In this document: one piece after another, positions 39,461-48,486 of the stretch
Layout: every line of letters begins with the position of its first letter
How positions within the stretch are numbered: the stretch's first letter is position 1
From: HXMU1420-2 sp040830545
GTDB taxonomy: Bacteria; Pseudomonadota; Alphaproteobacteria; Rhodobacterales; Rhodobacteraceae
NCBI GenBank assembly: GCA_040830545.1
Contig: JBFOMB010000080.1
Span: forward strand, 1 to 54,548
DNA: 54,548 nucleotides
Reading direction: 5' to 3'
The notes under the pieces: model-generated
The model's input: only the letters and a program-made list of their open reading frames with translations
Database searches by the model: none
What the model was told of the DNA's origin: nothing
Translations under genes and position numbers: made by a program

Positions 39461-40303
39461 TCAGTACCAGCTGTACCGTGACCTAAAAATGTCGATGACA
39501 AACACCGACATGGCGTACAGCGCCTCTTGGCGTTGCCGTGGAATGCCAGGCAGAACGACGGGGTTTGCCACCTGCTGGGCCGAATTCTGCTCCGGTGCAA
39601 CCTTCCTGAGATACGCGTTCAATGCCCCGGCGAGGCTGGTGTATTTGCGGTTGTCCTGCTCATTGCGGACGTAGTTTGCAAAATGCGCGCCCAGCCTGTT
39701 CGATCCCAGATCCTCAGGCGAAAAGCAGCTGTCGATCTCCGATCCCAATGCTTTCCGAACGCACTGGCTGATTTCCAATGCAACGCCCAGAGCCATCGCG
39801 TTGCCCGGTCCGCGCGCAAATCCAAACGCCATCCGCCCGTCATAGGCCTGAATGAACGCAGCGAAGAAATGTTGGAAATCGACAACGCGGGGCTGCGAGG
39901 TGGTGATATAATACCGCGACCCACCACGGGTTTTGCTGAACCCTTTCAGTTTGCCCACTGTTTCATGGATGCCGGACGAGGTCATTTCCAATTCGCGTAG
40001 GTGATTGACAAAATCGCCGATCGACCCCAGAGAACCATAGAATTTCTTTAGCGCTGCCTGTTCGGGCAACGGGCGTTTGGTCAATTCGGCAAGCGTCTTG
40101 GGGCCCAACAGACCGTCTACTTCCAGCTTGGCTTGTTTCTGGAAACGCTTCAGGGCGGCCTCGGTCTTGGGGCCGAAAACACCATCGACTTGAAGCTTGT
40201 CTTTCTCTGCCAGATGGGCATTCAGCAACAACTGAGCCTGCAGCACCAGTTGCCCGCGTTCACCGCGTTTCACGACCGTTGCGACCTTTGCCTGCACTGC
40301 CAT
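39461..40303 (-). CDS. Peptidoglycan-binding-domain protein
   Basis: This 280-residue protein carries a PG_binding_1 domain at residues 10-80 (QLVLQAQLLLNAHL, LQVDGVFGPKTEAALKRFQK and VDGLLGPKTLAEL). The C-terminal ~190 residues are not recognised. They contain ITTSQPRVVDFQHFFAAF, GNAMALGVALEISQC and DLGSNRLGAHFANY, the last being reminiscent of polymorphic or secreted effector C termini. No signal peptide is present. AAAGGGA precedes ATG 40303. Confidence 0.75.
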   Translation of the reverse strand: MAVQAKVATVVKRGERGQLVLQAQLLLNAHLAEKDKLQVDGVFGPKTEAALKRFQKQAKLEVDGLLGPKTLAELTKRPLPEQAALKKFYGSLGSIGDFVNHLRELEMTSSGIHETVGKLKGFSKTRGGSRYYITTSQPRVVDFQHFFAAFIQAYDGRMAFGFARGPGNAMALGVALEISQCVRKALGSEIDSCFSPEDLGSNRLGAHFANYVRNEQDNRKYTSLAGALNAYLRKVAPEQNSAQQVANPVVLPGIPRQRQEALYAMSVFVIDIFRSRYSWY

Positions 40304-40594
40304 TGCCCGTCCCTTTCTGTTGCTGTCGCCGCCCGCGGAGGGGTGAAAATGCACCCGGCATCAATTGGGAATGGCCGGTTTCCATCCGCTAAGCGCCTCA
40401 ACTCTAACACCCGTGGCCAACAAAACAATGTTGCTTTGCCCAATCATTGCGGGGTTAGGATCGCGTACCTGCGCCAACTGTCGCTAATTGGCGACGTGTT
40501 CTAAATAGCTCACTCGCGGTAAAGGCGAATCGGTGTGCTTGATGAGGGCAATCGTGCGAGTCATAGACATGTGATCCCGCCAATCGGTCAGGTC

Positions 40595-41278
40595 ATGGCG
40601 CAAAATCTGGTAGAACTGAACATAATCCGCCACAGCGGTAAGCATCTGGCCGAATTGACCGCAGCAGGGTTGGAAGTGGTCGCGCCGACAGACTTTGCAC
40701 AGATCGCTGACATGGTGGAGGCCACCGGCAGGAACCGGCAGACACCGATGCTGTCGCTGAATCGCAACGACTTTACCAATCGGGACGCATTCTGGTTGTT
40801 TCTCATGAAAGATGGGCAGCCGATTGCAGGTACGGCGGCGCGCTATACGGATTTGGGTGGAGAGAGCTTTGACAGCTATCTGCGCCGCACGTCGAAGGAA
40901 CAATACGGGCGACAGTCGGATCCGATTCTGTCCGTCGCGCCACCCGTCGTGTCAGCGTTGCAGGGGCGCTTGATCTACCTCGGAGAACTGGAACTTCACC
41001 CCGATCATCGTGGTCGCCCCTGGCAACTCTACCGGTATGCGCGGATCATGATGGGCATGGCGGTGCTGCGTTGGCCGAACTTCAACGCGCTTTACGCATT
41101 TGTACCCAAACAGCATCTGAAACTTGCCGACGGCTATGGGTTCAGTTGGAAGGTGCCGCGTGCCATAACTTGGGCTGATCCGGTGCCCGAGGGACGTTTA
41201 AACGATCATTGGCTGGTGGCGACATTTCGCGAGGATTTTGCCCACGCCTGGTCCGGGGAAGAGCCGTTCGACATGTAG
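40595..41278 (+). CDS. GNAT-like hypothetical protein
   Basis: The product is 227 residues from ATG 40595. The middle and end have a GNAT-like plan: QPIAGTAARYTDLGGESFDS, LIYLGELELHPDHRGRPW and LRWPNFNALYAFVPKQHLKL, then ADGYGFSWKVPRAITW. The E-L-x-x-H-x-x-x-R-G-R-P element resembles the acyl-CoA binding strand and loop. The substrate is unknown. It converges on the XRE regulator gene at 41281. Confidence 0.65.
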   Translation: MAQNLVELNIIRHSGKHLAELTAAGLEVVAPTDFAQIADMVEATGRNRQTPMLSLNRNDFTNRDAFWLFLMKDGQPIAGTAARYTDLGGESFDSYLRRTSKEQYGRQSDPILSVAPPVVSALQGRLIYLGELELHPDHRGRPWQLYRYARIMMGMAVLRWPNFNALYAFVPKQHLKLADGYGFSWKVPRAITWADPVPEGRLNDHWLVATFREDFAHAWSGEEPFDM

Positions 41279-41280
41279 GT

Positions 41281-41991
41281 TCAAATCGGTTTGGCGTGAA
41301 CCAGTGTGTATCGGTTGCCTTGCAAATCCCGAACCGACGCCAGTACCCGACGGTAACTATGCCTGACTCGTTGATTGGCAAATACAACCTCTATCGCCTG
41401 GTCTGACACTATGTAAGGCTGCTGTTCTGCGCGTTTGTGATCCTGCATCACCCGATCTATCAGCGAGCGGTCGAACTTGCCGACGACATCAACGTAGTGC
41501 TGTTCGTTCTCCAGTCCCAACTGTTTGGAGATGAGGCTGTTCTTACCAACTTGCTTGGGGCGCATCATGCTGTCCGTCACTTCAATCGGATGAAACAGGT
41601 CAACCCGGTCACGAATGGCGTCGAAGTTGGTCAACACACCGCCTTCGGACGCCAGCCAGTCGAGGATCTGTTCGGTCCCGATCCCAAAACCATGGCGCAT
41701 CAAGTCCATTTGTGCGGAGTTGAGCGCGGCTGAGTAGGCCGTGGCCGCACGTTCGCTGAGTTGTGCTTCACCCCCTTCGGAGACGATCGACATGCTGGAC
41801 CGCTTTTCCGAGAAGTAGGCCAGTGGTACCTCAAAGAAGTGAGCGAGCCGGTCCATGGTCGAAAACGGAATCTCGCGACCATTTTTCAGTTGGCCATGTA
41901 ACGTTCCGTAAGAAACGTCAGCTGCCTGGCACGCTGCCTTCAAAGACACGTTATGCTTGTCGCAGAGCGATTTGATTCGCTGTTCGATCAT
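41281..41991 (-). CDS. XRE-family transcription regulator
   Basis: This 236-residue protein has an N-terminal Cro/C1 helix-turn-helix (HNVSLKAACQAADVSYGTLH and LKNGREIPFSTMDRLAHFF) and a longer C-terminal region with no clear S24 catalytic motif. The C-terminal half (LISKQLGLENEQHYVDVVGK, YIVSDQAIEVVFANQRV) may sense a ligand. A twin palindromic operator at 42019-42053 sits right upstream and suggests autoregulation. Confidence 0.85.
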   Translation of the reverse strand: MIEQRIKSLCDKHNVSLKAACQAADVSYGTLHGQLKNGREIPFSTMDRLAHFFEVPLAYFSEKRSSMSIVSEGGEAQLSERAATAYSAALNSAQMDLMRHGFGIGTEQILDWLASEGGVLTNFDAIRDRVDLFHPIEVTDSMMRPKQVGKNSLISKQLGLENEQHYVDVVGKFDRSLIDRVMQDHKRAEQQPYIVSDQAIEVVFANQRVRHSYRRVLASVRDLQGNRYTLVHAKPI

Positions 41992-42018
41992 GCCACTTCG
42001 TCCTTTAGGTTGTGAAAA

Positions 42019-42053
42019 TCTACATATGTAGACTCACAATCTACGTATGTTGA
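42019..42053. promoter_or_regulatory. Twin operator upstream of XRE regulator
   Basis: TCTACATATGTAGA (42019-42032) is a perfect 14-bp palindrome. TCTACGTATGTTGA (42040-42053) is a near copy with two changes. The centres are 21 bases apart, two helical turns, so two dimers could bind on the same face. The location just before the regulator gene start supports an operator for its own product. Confidence 0.75.
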
Positions 42054-42143
42054 CACAAAGGGCCCATTTTTCCAACGTGGCGGTGTATGATTTTTGGTAT
42101 AGTTAAATTTGTGGAGCTATCGTTATGAGTGAGCAGGAATTAG

Positions 42144-42488
42144 TCAGTCTTGTCCTTCGGGCGCTGCTGGATCAGTCGGATCCTCGGCTTCAGTCGATGC
42201 TCGCACGTAAGCTTGGAACTCCTGCTTTAGCCGATGAGGTAGTCGGGAGTATAGCTCAACTATCTCAACTGGGCCTGACAGTCCGGGATCATCCAGAAAC
42301 GCATCGAGTCCCAGCCCAAAGAACGCAGCGACTTTCTTAGCGTCGTCTACGTTTGTCGTCGCGTTTTCGCGCTGTTTCAGTTTCTTGAGCTGGCTTTCGG
42401 ATACGTCAGATCCGATTGCGACGGCACGCAACGACAGGCCGGACGTTTCCAGCGCATCCAGAAATGCATCACGGAACTTTCGCGTCAT
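42144..42488 (-). CDS. XRE-type helix-turn-helix protein
   Basis: This 114-residue protein begins MTRKFRDAFLDALETSGLSL and has the HTH segment RAVAIGSDVSESQLKKLKQR, then ATTNVDDAKKVAAFFGLGLD. The tail is acidic and probably disordered. It could be a small repressor. A plus-strand frame overlapping it (42125-42340) is judged a shadow. It lies 152 bases upstream of the other XRE gene on the same strand. Confidence 0.8.
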   Translation of the reverse strand: MTRKFRDAFLDALETSGLSLRAVAIGSDVSESQLKKLKQRENATTNVDDAKKVAAFFGLGLDAFLDDPGLSGPVEIVELYSRLPHRLKQEFQAYVRASTEAEDPTDPAAPEGQD

Positions 42489-42549
42489 CGGTACAATTGT
42501 CCCTACTACCGCAAAACAGATTGCCGATTGAGGCGATTCGTTTCAAGTT

Positions 42550-44061
42550 CTAAGGTCGCCGCACATCCATGATCCACCGGCCTCCGGCACAGTCGAAATG
42601 GTGACATCCAACAAGGCCTGGAGCGAAATCAGGTGTTATGTGCCTGATGCGGCGTTCGACATAGTCGTCACGGGTCAGGCGCTCGATCTCCATCACGTTC
42701 AGGCCCCAGCCATAAATGCCGCCGGAATTGTCCTGACTGACGCGCAGCAGTCGGTCACCGACCTTGTGTATCCTGCCACCCAGGCGCGCGGTGTCTGCTC
42801 CGACAACCACGGGGTTCAACGGGTGTGGCTCCATCCAGGCCATATCCAGCCCGCTGGTTCGGAACAGATGTAGTTCCCCGCAGAAATCCCCGAATCCGTC
42901 GGTGCAATACCCGGTGAGCAGCCACCAATCATCCGCGTGTTCAAAAAGAACCGAATCTGCCAGGCCGCGCCCCTCGAACGCCGTGGAATGTAGTTCCCAC
43001 TCCAACGGAAACTTAGTTGCTCGCCACAATTCCAGACGCTTGGCCTGATGTGTTTCGGGCATCATCCAGATGTCGCCACCGTGTTTGAAGATATAGGGGA
43101 AGCTCAGATGATGCGGCACGACATGCGCGCGACCCAGATAGTCCATGCCGTCATCGGTCAAAATGCCTGCTCCGATATGGCCGAGATGACGTTCATAGTC
43201 GTAGTCTTCGAACAGGCAGTAGACCTTGCCTTCATGTTCCAGAAGAAACGGGTCGGCCCAGAAATGGCGTTTGGGCATGGGCAGGTCGATGCCACTGGCA
43301 GGGTCGAAATTTGCGACGTCTCCTGTTCCTATACGCAGTCCGAAGCCGCCTGGCGTCCCCCCGCTTTTAACGATGACCTTTTCTTTGATCCGACTGCCGA
43401 GTTCCTGTGCCGTGCGCAGGCCATAACCGAAGAAGTTGACGTTCTTTTGTTCGTCTACCGGAAGCATTTCCGGGACTGGCAAAGCCCGATCCCTATGCAG
43501 CTGTGCCAGTAGATGTATGATCAACTGCACCGATTTTTCGCGCACGTAGCCGACATTGCGAAACGCCGCGAACTTGGTGTCGTAGACAGCATTTGCCAAT
43601 GTCGTCTTTTGCCCGGAGCTATCCCAGTGATCCATTTTCACGCGCGTTGCGGGATCACCGGCGAGGGCTGCCTCAACGCCGCTGTCTTCGTCATAAGCGC
43701 TGAGCCGAAGCAACCCGAACTCCGCTGATTGGGCGAGCGGCAAGACCAGAGCATTGTGACTGAAATCAACGATCAGATCACAAATCACGGGCGTTGAGGG
43801 AAGCGCTGTGGCGGGTTCAGGCTTCCAGTGTTGTGGTTTGTAAACCTGGGGCAGCGGGACCAAGCGTGACTCTATCGCCAGCAGGCGCGGGTGTGCAGGT
43901 GGAACGTGGTCGGCCTGCCAAAGCCCCGCGATTTCGTAACGGGCATCGGCCGTCAAATGATCAAGCAGTCGCAAGGGGCCGCTTTCCATGTCCCCTTGGC
44001 CCAGTACCACGCCCACGCGCACCGGGTTCCCACCCGATGGTGTTTTATTCTCTGTGTTCAT
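42550..44061 (-). CDS. Polysaccharide protein with formyltransferase-like and GINT1-type beta-propeller domains
   Basis: This 503-residue protein has an N-terminal part (RVGVVLGQGDMESGPLRLLD, VICDLIVDFSHNALVLPLAQ) resembling the formyltransferase-like half found in exopolysaccharide proteins. The C-terminal half (RHFWADPFLLEHEGKVYCLF, HHLSFPYIFKHGGDIWMMPE, THQAKRLELWRATKFP) matches the five-bladed propeller known from glucosamine inositolphosphorylceramide transferase N termini. Bacterial homologues occur in surface-polysaccharide loci. The exact reaction is unknown. It is followed downstream on the same strand by the XRE gene. Confidence 0.75.
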   Translation of the reverse strand: MNTENKTPSGGNPVRVGVVLGQGDMESGPLRLLDHLTADARYEIAGLWQADHVPPAHPRLLAIESRLVPLPQVYKPQHWKPEPATALPSTPVICDLIVDFSHNALVLPLAQSAEFGLLRLSAYDEDSGVEAALAGDPATRVKMDHWDSSGQKTTLANAVYDTKFAAFRNVGYVREKSVQLIIHLLAQLHRDRALPVPEMLPVDEQKNVNFFGYGLRTAQELGSRIKEKVIVKSGGTPGGFGLRIGTGDVANFDPASGIDLPMPKRHFWADPFLLEHEGKVYCLFEDYDYERHLGHIGAGILTDDGMDYLGRAHVVPHHLSFPYIFKHGGDIWMMPETHQAKRLELWRATKFPLEWELHSTAFEGRGLADSVLFEHADDWWLLTGYCTDGFGDFCGELHLFRTSGLDMAWMEPHPLNPVVVGADTARLGGRIHKVGDRLLRVSQDNSGGIYGWGLNVMEIERLTRDDYVERRIRHITPDFAPGLVGCHHFDCAGGRWIMDVRRP

Positions 44062-44144
44062 TACTGCTCCCCGGTATGTCCCGGGCTCCGCTTAACACGT
44101 CTTGGCGGTGAACATGTCACTGACCTGTGGCGTAAGTTGGGCGG

Positions 44145-45839
44145 TTAGTCGTCCGAAAGGATCTCGGTCCAGGGTCGGGCCTTGCGGTTGCGGTATTTGA
44201 CTGTCGCCTCTGCCGGATAGTCGTCCTCGTCATAGGCCCCCAAGACAACACCACGCCCACGGCTTTTCGTTTGCATATCTTTGAGTTCAGACAGCGACCG
44301 TGTCGTGCGTTGTGACGGGCGGCGAGCCCATTCGAACAGGACGTCGTACAGCCCGGCAATCACTTCGGCATGCGCGTTGGAAGTGCCGAGGTCATTCACC
44401 TCGTCTGGGTCTGCTTCGAGATCGAACAGTAAAGGTCGATCGCCGCTTTCAAAATGTACCAGCTTCCATTTCTTGTTGGCCACCATAAACATGGTCGCTT
44501 TTTTCAGGTTGGCCTCCAGCACTCTGCCGACGCCGGACGCGCCATAGTCATATTCGCAAAACACATGACTGCGGGGTGTTTCGGTGGCCTCGCCATGCAG
44601 GATTGGCATCAAGGAATGACCTTCCAGGATATGGTCCGGCACCTCGCCACCAATGGCATCCACAAAGGTTGGGGCCAGATCAATCGACTCGGTCAGGGCA
44701 TCGCAGACGGTGCCACGCGTCGCGTCGGCTTCGGGCGAAGGGTCGTAGATGATGAGCGGAATTCTGGTCGAGCTATCCTGAAAGAACGTCTTTTCCCCCA
44801 TCCAGTGATCGCCCAGGAAATCCCCATGATCCGAGGTCAGTACGATCAACGTGTCCCGCATCCGGCCGGTTTCTTCCATCCAGGCAAACAGTCGTCCCAT
44901 CTGGTCATCAACCTGCTTGATCAGGCCCATATAAGCCGGGATCACGGTTTCGCGCACATCATCGCGGCTGAAGGATTTGCCGATGACTGAATCCATGAAG
45001 GCGCGCTGGATTGGATGAGTGCTGTTGCGTTCTGCTTCGCTGCGCTTGGCCGGGATCACGTGTTCCGGGCCGTACATGCTGGCATAAGGCTCGGGAACGA
45101 TGTAGGGCCAGTGCGGCTTGATATAGCTCAGGTGGCACAGCCAGGGTTCGTCTGTCCGCTCCATGAATTCAATCCCGCGACCGGTCAGATAGGGCGTTTC
45201 GCTGTCGGGTTCCGCGATATTGGCGGCCTGATTGGCGTTCTTCATGAACCAGCCGGACAGGACATTGCCGTCTGCATCGATGGCCGAATTGGCGAAGTCA
45301 TGCCAGGGGTTGTCGCTGTCATACCCCTTGTCGCGCAGCCATTCATTGTACTTCACTGACCCATCGGCGTCATAGGGGCCGTCCGGTCCTTCGGGTCGCA
45401 TCCCGTCGTCGCGTTCGAACACATCGAACCCGCATTCCGCGACCCGCGCGCCAATGATGCTGTCCGGTGCAAGGCCCAGTCGCGCCATGCCTTCGGCATC
45501 CGCGCGCATATGGGTTTTGCCAACCAGCCAGGTGTTCATGCCCAACGGGCGCAGGTGATCGCCGATGGTCATTTCACCGACCTTGAGGGGAACCGCATTG
45601 GTGGTTGCGCCATGGGAATGCACATACCGGCCCGTATAGGTCGACATCCGGGATGAGCCGCAAATTGGGGATTGGATGTAGGTACGTGTGAACCGGACAC
45701 CCTTGGCTGCAAGCGCGTCGATATGGGGCGTGTGCAGATGGGGGTGGCCAGCGCAGCTGAGGTAGTCCCAGCGCAATTGGTCGAACATGATGAAAAGGAT
45801 GTTCTTGGTCTTAGCCATCTTTGCCCCGAAGGTTGACAT
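44145..45839 (-). CDS. Sulfatase/phosphonate monoester hydrolase-type enzyme
   Basis: This 564-residue alkaline-phosphatase-superfamily enzyme begins with KNILFIMFDQLRWDYLSCAG, including the metal-binding Asp. The formylglycine site is SPICGSSRMSTYTGR, with Cys in the C-x-S-x-R context. Further metal ligands are in VLTSDHGDFLGDHWMGEKTF. Length and the D-Q-L-R-W-D-Y N terminus fit the phosphonate monoester hydrolase or choline-sulfatase-like branch. ATG 45839, with AGGACAGGTAAC upstream, is preferred over 45818. Confidence 0.9.
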   Translation of the reverse strand: MSTFGAKMAKTKNILFIMFDQLRWDYLSCAGHPHLHTPHIDALAAKGVRFTRTYIQSPICGSSRMSTYTGRYVHSHGATTNAVPLKVGEMTIGDHLRPLGMNTWLVGKTHMRADAEGMARLGLAPDSIIGARVAECGFDVFERDDGMRPEGPDGPYDADGSVKYNEWLRDKGYDSDNPWHDFANSAIDADGNVLSGWFMKNANQAANIAEPDSETPYLTGRGIEFMERTDEPWLCHLSYIKPHWPYIVPEPYASMYGPEHVIPAKRSEAERNSTHPIQRAFMDSVIGKSFSRDDVRETVIPAYMGLIKQVDDQMGRLFAWMEETGRMRDTLIVLTSDHGDFLGDHWMGEKTFFQDSSTRIPLIIYDPSPEADATRGTVCDALTESIDLAPTFVDAIGGEVPDHILEGHSLMPILHGEATETPRSHVFCEYDYGASGVGRVLEANLKKATMFMVANKKWKLVHFESGDRPLLFDLEADPDEVNDLGTSNAHAEVIAGLYDVLFEWARRPSQRTTRSLSELKDMQTKSRGRGVVLGAYDEDDYPAEATVKYRNRKARPWTEILSDD

Positions 45840-45907
45840 GTTACCTGTCCTGTCTGGGCTTTGAGCAGGACAAGGTCAACCTTACGTGCGTGCTACAACG
45901 TTGGGGG

Positions 45908-45976
45908 ATCGGATTTGTTTACAAATCCGATGCGGAAAAATGGATTTTTCCGGTCCGTTTTTGTTCACAAAAACGG
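45908..45976 (-). terminator. Three consecutive stem-loops
   Basis: Three hairpins stand in series between ltaE and the sulfatase gene. The first is 45908-45931 (10-bp arms ATCGGATTTG/CAAATCCGAT). The second is 45933-45952 (8-bp arms CGGAAAAA/TTTTTCCG). The third is 45955-45976 (9-bp arms CCGTTTTTG/CAAAAACGG). All have 4-base loops. The U-containing arms could terminate ltaE transcription, but three in a row is more than needed. Confidence 0.6.
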
Positions 45977-45998
45977 TGTATCCCGAGAGGTCAGCGCG

Positions 45999-47036
45999 TC
46001 AGAAAAAACTTAGGAACCGGTCGATGGTTTCGTGTGGAATAGACCAGTCGCAAACCAGCCGCGCGTCCAACATCTCGTCCGGATCATCCCCTTCCAGCGA
46101 TCCGTCCCAGACATAGTAAAGCGCCCCTGCCTCGTGCAGGCGCTGATGCACCGCGCGGGGGAACCTGGCAAAGATGATGTTGGCCTGCGGCGGGTGCATG
46201 AACTCTGCGCCCGCCTTTTCCAATCCTTCGGCCAGCCGCGCACAATTGTCGTTGGCCGCGCGGGCCGAGGTCAGCCAAAGATCATGGGCCAGATACGCCT
46301 GCATTTGCGCCGACAGATAGCGGTGTTTCGAAAACAGATGTGCCGCCCGTTTGCGTCGGAGCTCGAATTCCCAGGCCTTCGATGGATCAAACAGCAAAAC
46401 CGCCTCGACCCCCATGCACCCATTCTTGGTTCCGCCAAAGCTGACCGCATCCACGCCCAGCCGCCATGTCATCTCGGCAGGGGACGCGTTGAGTTTCACC
46501 AAGGCATTGGCAAACCGCGCGCCGTCCAGATGCACGGGCACATCAAATTCTTTGGCCACTGCAGTCAGGGCCGCCAGTTCGTCCAGCGTATAAACCCCGC
46601 CGCGTTCAGTCACCTGTGTGATCGACACTGTACCACGCTGCGGGCCATGCACGCCCCGCACACCTTCGCCCGCAATTGCCGCGCGCAGGCTTCCCGCCGT
46701 CATCTTGTCCCCACCGGGCACCAGCGTCAGCTTGGCCCCGCCCGTGTAGAATTCAGGCGCGTTGCACTCATCTTCCTGAATATGTGCGACGGGTGAGCAA
46801 AAAATCGTTTCATAGGGCTTCGTCAGCGTCGCCAAAGCCAGCGAGTTTGCCGCCGTGCCAGTTGCCACCAGATACACCGCAGCTTCTGGCGCCTCAAAAA
46901 TGCGCCGCAGCTCTGCCTCGACCTCGCGCATGGGGGCGTCCGCCCCATAGGGCATCATGTAGCCCTGATTCACGTCGGCCAATGCCTGCATCACTTCGGG
47001 ATGCACGGGTCCTGAATTATCGGATGCGAAATACAT
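45999..47036 (-). CDS. ltaE: Low-specificity L-threonine aldolase
   Basis: This 345-residue PLP enzyme begins MYFASDNSGPVHPEVMQALA. It shows YLVATGTAANSLALATLTKP, HIQEDECNAPEFYTGG, VHLDGARFANALVKLN and the lysine motif SFGGTKNGCMGVEAVL. It cleaves threonine and other beta-hydroxy amino acids to glycine and an aldehyde. Just upstream on the same strand (2-base gap) is the ycgN gene, so ycgN-ltaE may be co-transcribed with ribF. Confidence 0.95.
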   Translation of the reverse strand: MYFASDNSGPVHPEVMQALADVNQGYMMPYGADAPMREVEAELRRIFEAPEAAVYLVATGTAANSLALATLTKPYETIFCSPVAHIQEDECNAPEFYTGGAKLTLVPGGDKMTAGSLRAAIAGEGVRGVHGPQRGTVSITQVTERGGVYTLDELAALTAVAKEFDVPVHLDGARFANALVKLNASPAEMTWRLGVDAVSFGGTKNGCMGVEAVLLFDPSKAWEFELRRKRAAHLFSKHRYLSAQMQAYLAHDLWLTSARAANDNCARLAEGLEKAGAEFMHPPQANIIFARFPRAVHQRLHEAGALYYVWDGSLEGDDPDEMLDARLVCDWSIPHETIDRFLSFF

Positions 47037-47037
47037 G

Positions 47038-47508
47038 TCAGGACGGCTCCTCGATGATGTAGTCTTCCCACTCCTCCTCAGGAGTGTCGAATTCGGAAAC
47101 TGTCATGCCGCGCACCGAAACACCAGCGCGATGCACGCTGTCAGGTGTGCCCGAGATCAGGGGGTGCCAGTCATAGAGCGGGCGTCCTTCCCACAAAAGC
47201 CGATAGGCACAAGTGCGCGGCATCCAATAGGCGTGGCTGTCCAGATTGTCGGGGCGCAAAACTATGCAGTCGGGCACGAACTGATGACGGATGTCATATT
47301 GCGCGCAGCGGCAGCTGTCATCGTCCAGTAGTCGGCAGGCAACACGGGTCAGCTCAACCTCGCCCGTGTCTTCATATTCCAGCTTGTTCAGGCAGCATTT
47401 GCCGCAACCGTCGCACAGCGCTTCCCATTCCTTGTCCGAGAGTTTGGAGAGCGGTTTGCGTTCCCAGAACCGTTTGCCCAGCCCGGTTCGGTCAATCGGG
47501 TCGGTCAT
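47038..47508 (-). CDS. ycgN: YcgN family cysteine-cluster protein
   Basis: This 156-residue protein has FWERKPLSKLSDKEWEALCD, then CGKCCLNKLEYEDTGEVELT and CRLLDDDSCRCAQYDIR. These are the conserved cysteine clusters of UPF0260/YcgN. WMPRTCAYRLLWEGRPLYDW is also typical. The function is unknown; metal binding is probable. Its ATG overlaps the ribF stop as ATGA. Confidence 0.93.
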   Translation of the reverse strand: MTDPIDRTGLGKRFWERKPLSKLSDKEWEALCDGCGKCCLNKLEYEDTGEVELTRVACRLLDDDSCRCAQYDIRHQFVPDCIVLRPDNLDSHAYWMPRTCAYRLLWEGRPLYDWHPLISGTPDSVHRAGVSVRGMTVSEFDTPEEEWEDYIIEEPS

Positions 47509-48485
47509 AAGGCGGACAAAATGGTTCTGGCCTTTTCGCAGTCCGCGTCCATCTGCGTGATGAGTGCATCGAGGCTGTCGAATTTCTCTTCCGGGCGCAG
47601 GTAATCGACCAGACCGATGGACAGCTGCGCACCATAAAGATCGCCGGAGAAATCGAACAGGTAGGTTTCAAGGTTGGGGCGGTTTTCGCCGAACATGGGC
47701 CGCACGCCCATGCTGGCTGCGCCATGATATGTGCCAGCGTGCGGGCCATCCAGAACATCGACCAACACCGCATAGACCCCAAAGGCAGGAGGGTGCAGCC
47801 CGTCAATCGACATGTTTGCAGTTGGATAGCCCAGCTCCCGCCCACGCTGTTCGCCGGTGATGACGGGGCCTTCGATCCGGTGCCAGTGGCCCAGCATTTG
47901 GGCTGCGTCACGCGGACGACCCTCTTGCAGGGCGGCGCGGATTGCGGTGGATGACACGGTTTGTTCGCCAAAATCCAGAAGTGGTGCCAATGTTACGCCA
48001 AACCCCATGTCTTGCCCGAAATTTTGCAGGTCTTCTGCCGTGCCCGACCGACCCTTGCCAAAGCAGAAATCCGCGCCGACCACCACATGGGTCAGGCCCA
48101 GCCCGTCGCGGATGACAGTTGCGGCGAACGCTTCGGGTGTCAAACCCGCCAAAGCGGCGTTGAAGTTCAACTCATAAAGGCGACGAACACCCAGCTTTTC
48201 CAACCGGCTGGCGCGCGCTTCGGCATTCATCAGGCGGAACGGCGGAGCCTCGGCCGCGAAATACTGGCGCGGATGCGGTTCAAAGGTCAGCACGCCCAGC
48301 GGGGCGTGGGGGGCCGCATTGCGGGCCAATTCAATCACGGATTGATGTCCGACATGCACGCCATCGAAATTGCCGATGGCCACACTGGCGCCACGATCTT
48401 CCGGGTCGACGTATTGATAATCTCTGATGATCCGCATGGCGTTTGGCGTAGCGGCCTCGGGGGCCGGGTTCAACCCCGTTGTCAT
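47505..48485 (-). CDS. ribF: Bifunctional riboflavin kinase/FAD synthetase
   Basis: This 326-residue enzyme has an N-terminal FAD synthetase domain with ASVAIGNFDGVHVGHQSVIE and LTHVVVGADFCFGKGRSGTA, and SSTAIRAALQEGR. The C-terminal riboflavin kinase domain has GRELGYPTANMSI, GVYAVLVDVLDG and NLETYLFDFSGDLYG. It makes FMN and FAD from riboflavin. ATG 48485 is chosen; the longer frame (to 48563) enters the neighbouring gene. The stop is coupled to ycgN. Confidence 0.96.
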   Translation of the reverse strand: MTTGLNPAPEAATPNAMRIIRDYQYVDPEDRGASVAIGNFDGVHVGHQSVIELARNAAPHAPLGVLTFEPHPRQYFAAEAPPFRLMNAEARASRLEKLGVRRLYELNFNAALAGLTPEAFAATVIRDGLGLTHVVVGADFCFGKGRSGTAEDLQNFGQDMGFGVTLAPLLDFGEQTVSSTAIRAALQEGRPRDAAQMLGHWHRIEGPVITGEQRGRELGYPTANMSIDGLHPPAFGVYAVLVDVLDGPHAGTYHGAASMGVRPMFGENRPNLETYLFDFSGDLYGAQLSIGLVDYLRPEEKFDSLDALITQMDADCEKARTILSAL

Positions 48486-48486
48486 G

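Noticed and set aside
42125..42340. Plus-strand 71-aa ORF (MSEQELVSLVLRALL...)
   Set aside because: It overlaps the minus-strand XRE gene, which has a clear helix-turn-helix; the plus-strand frame has no good ribosome site and is best seen as a shadow.
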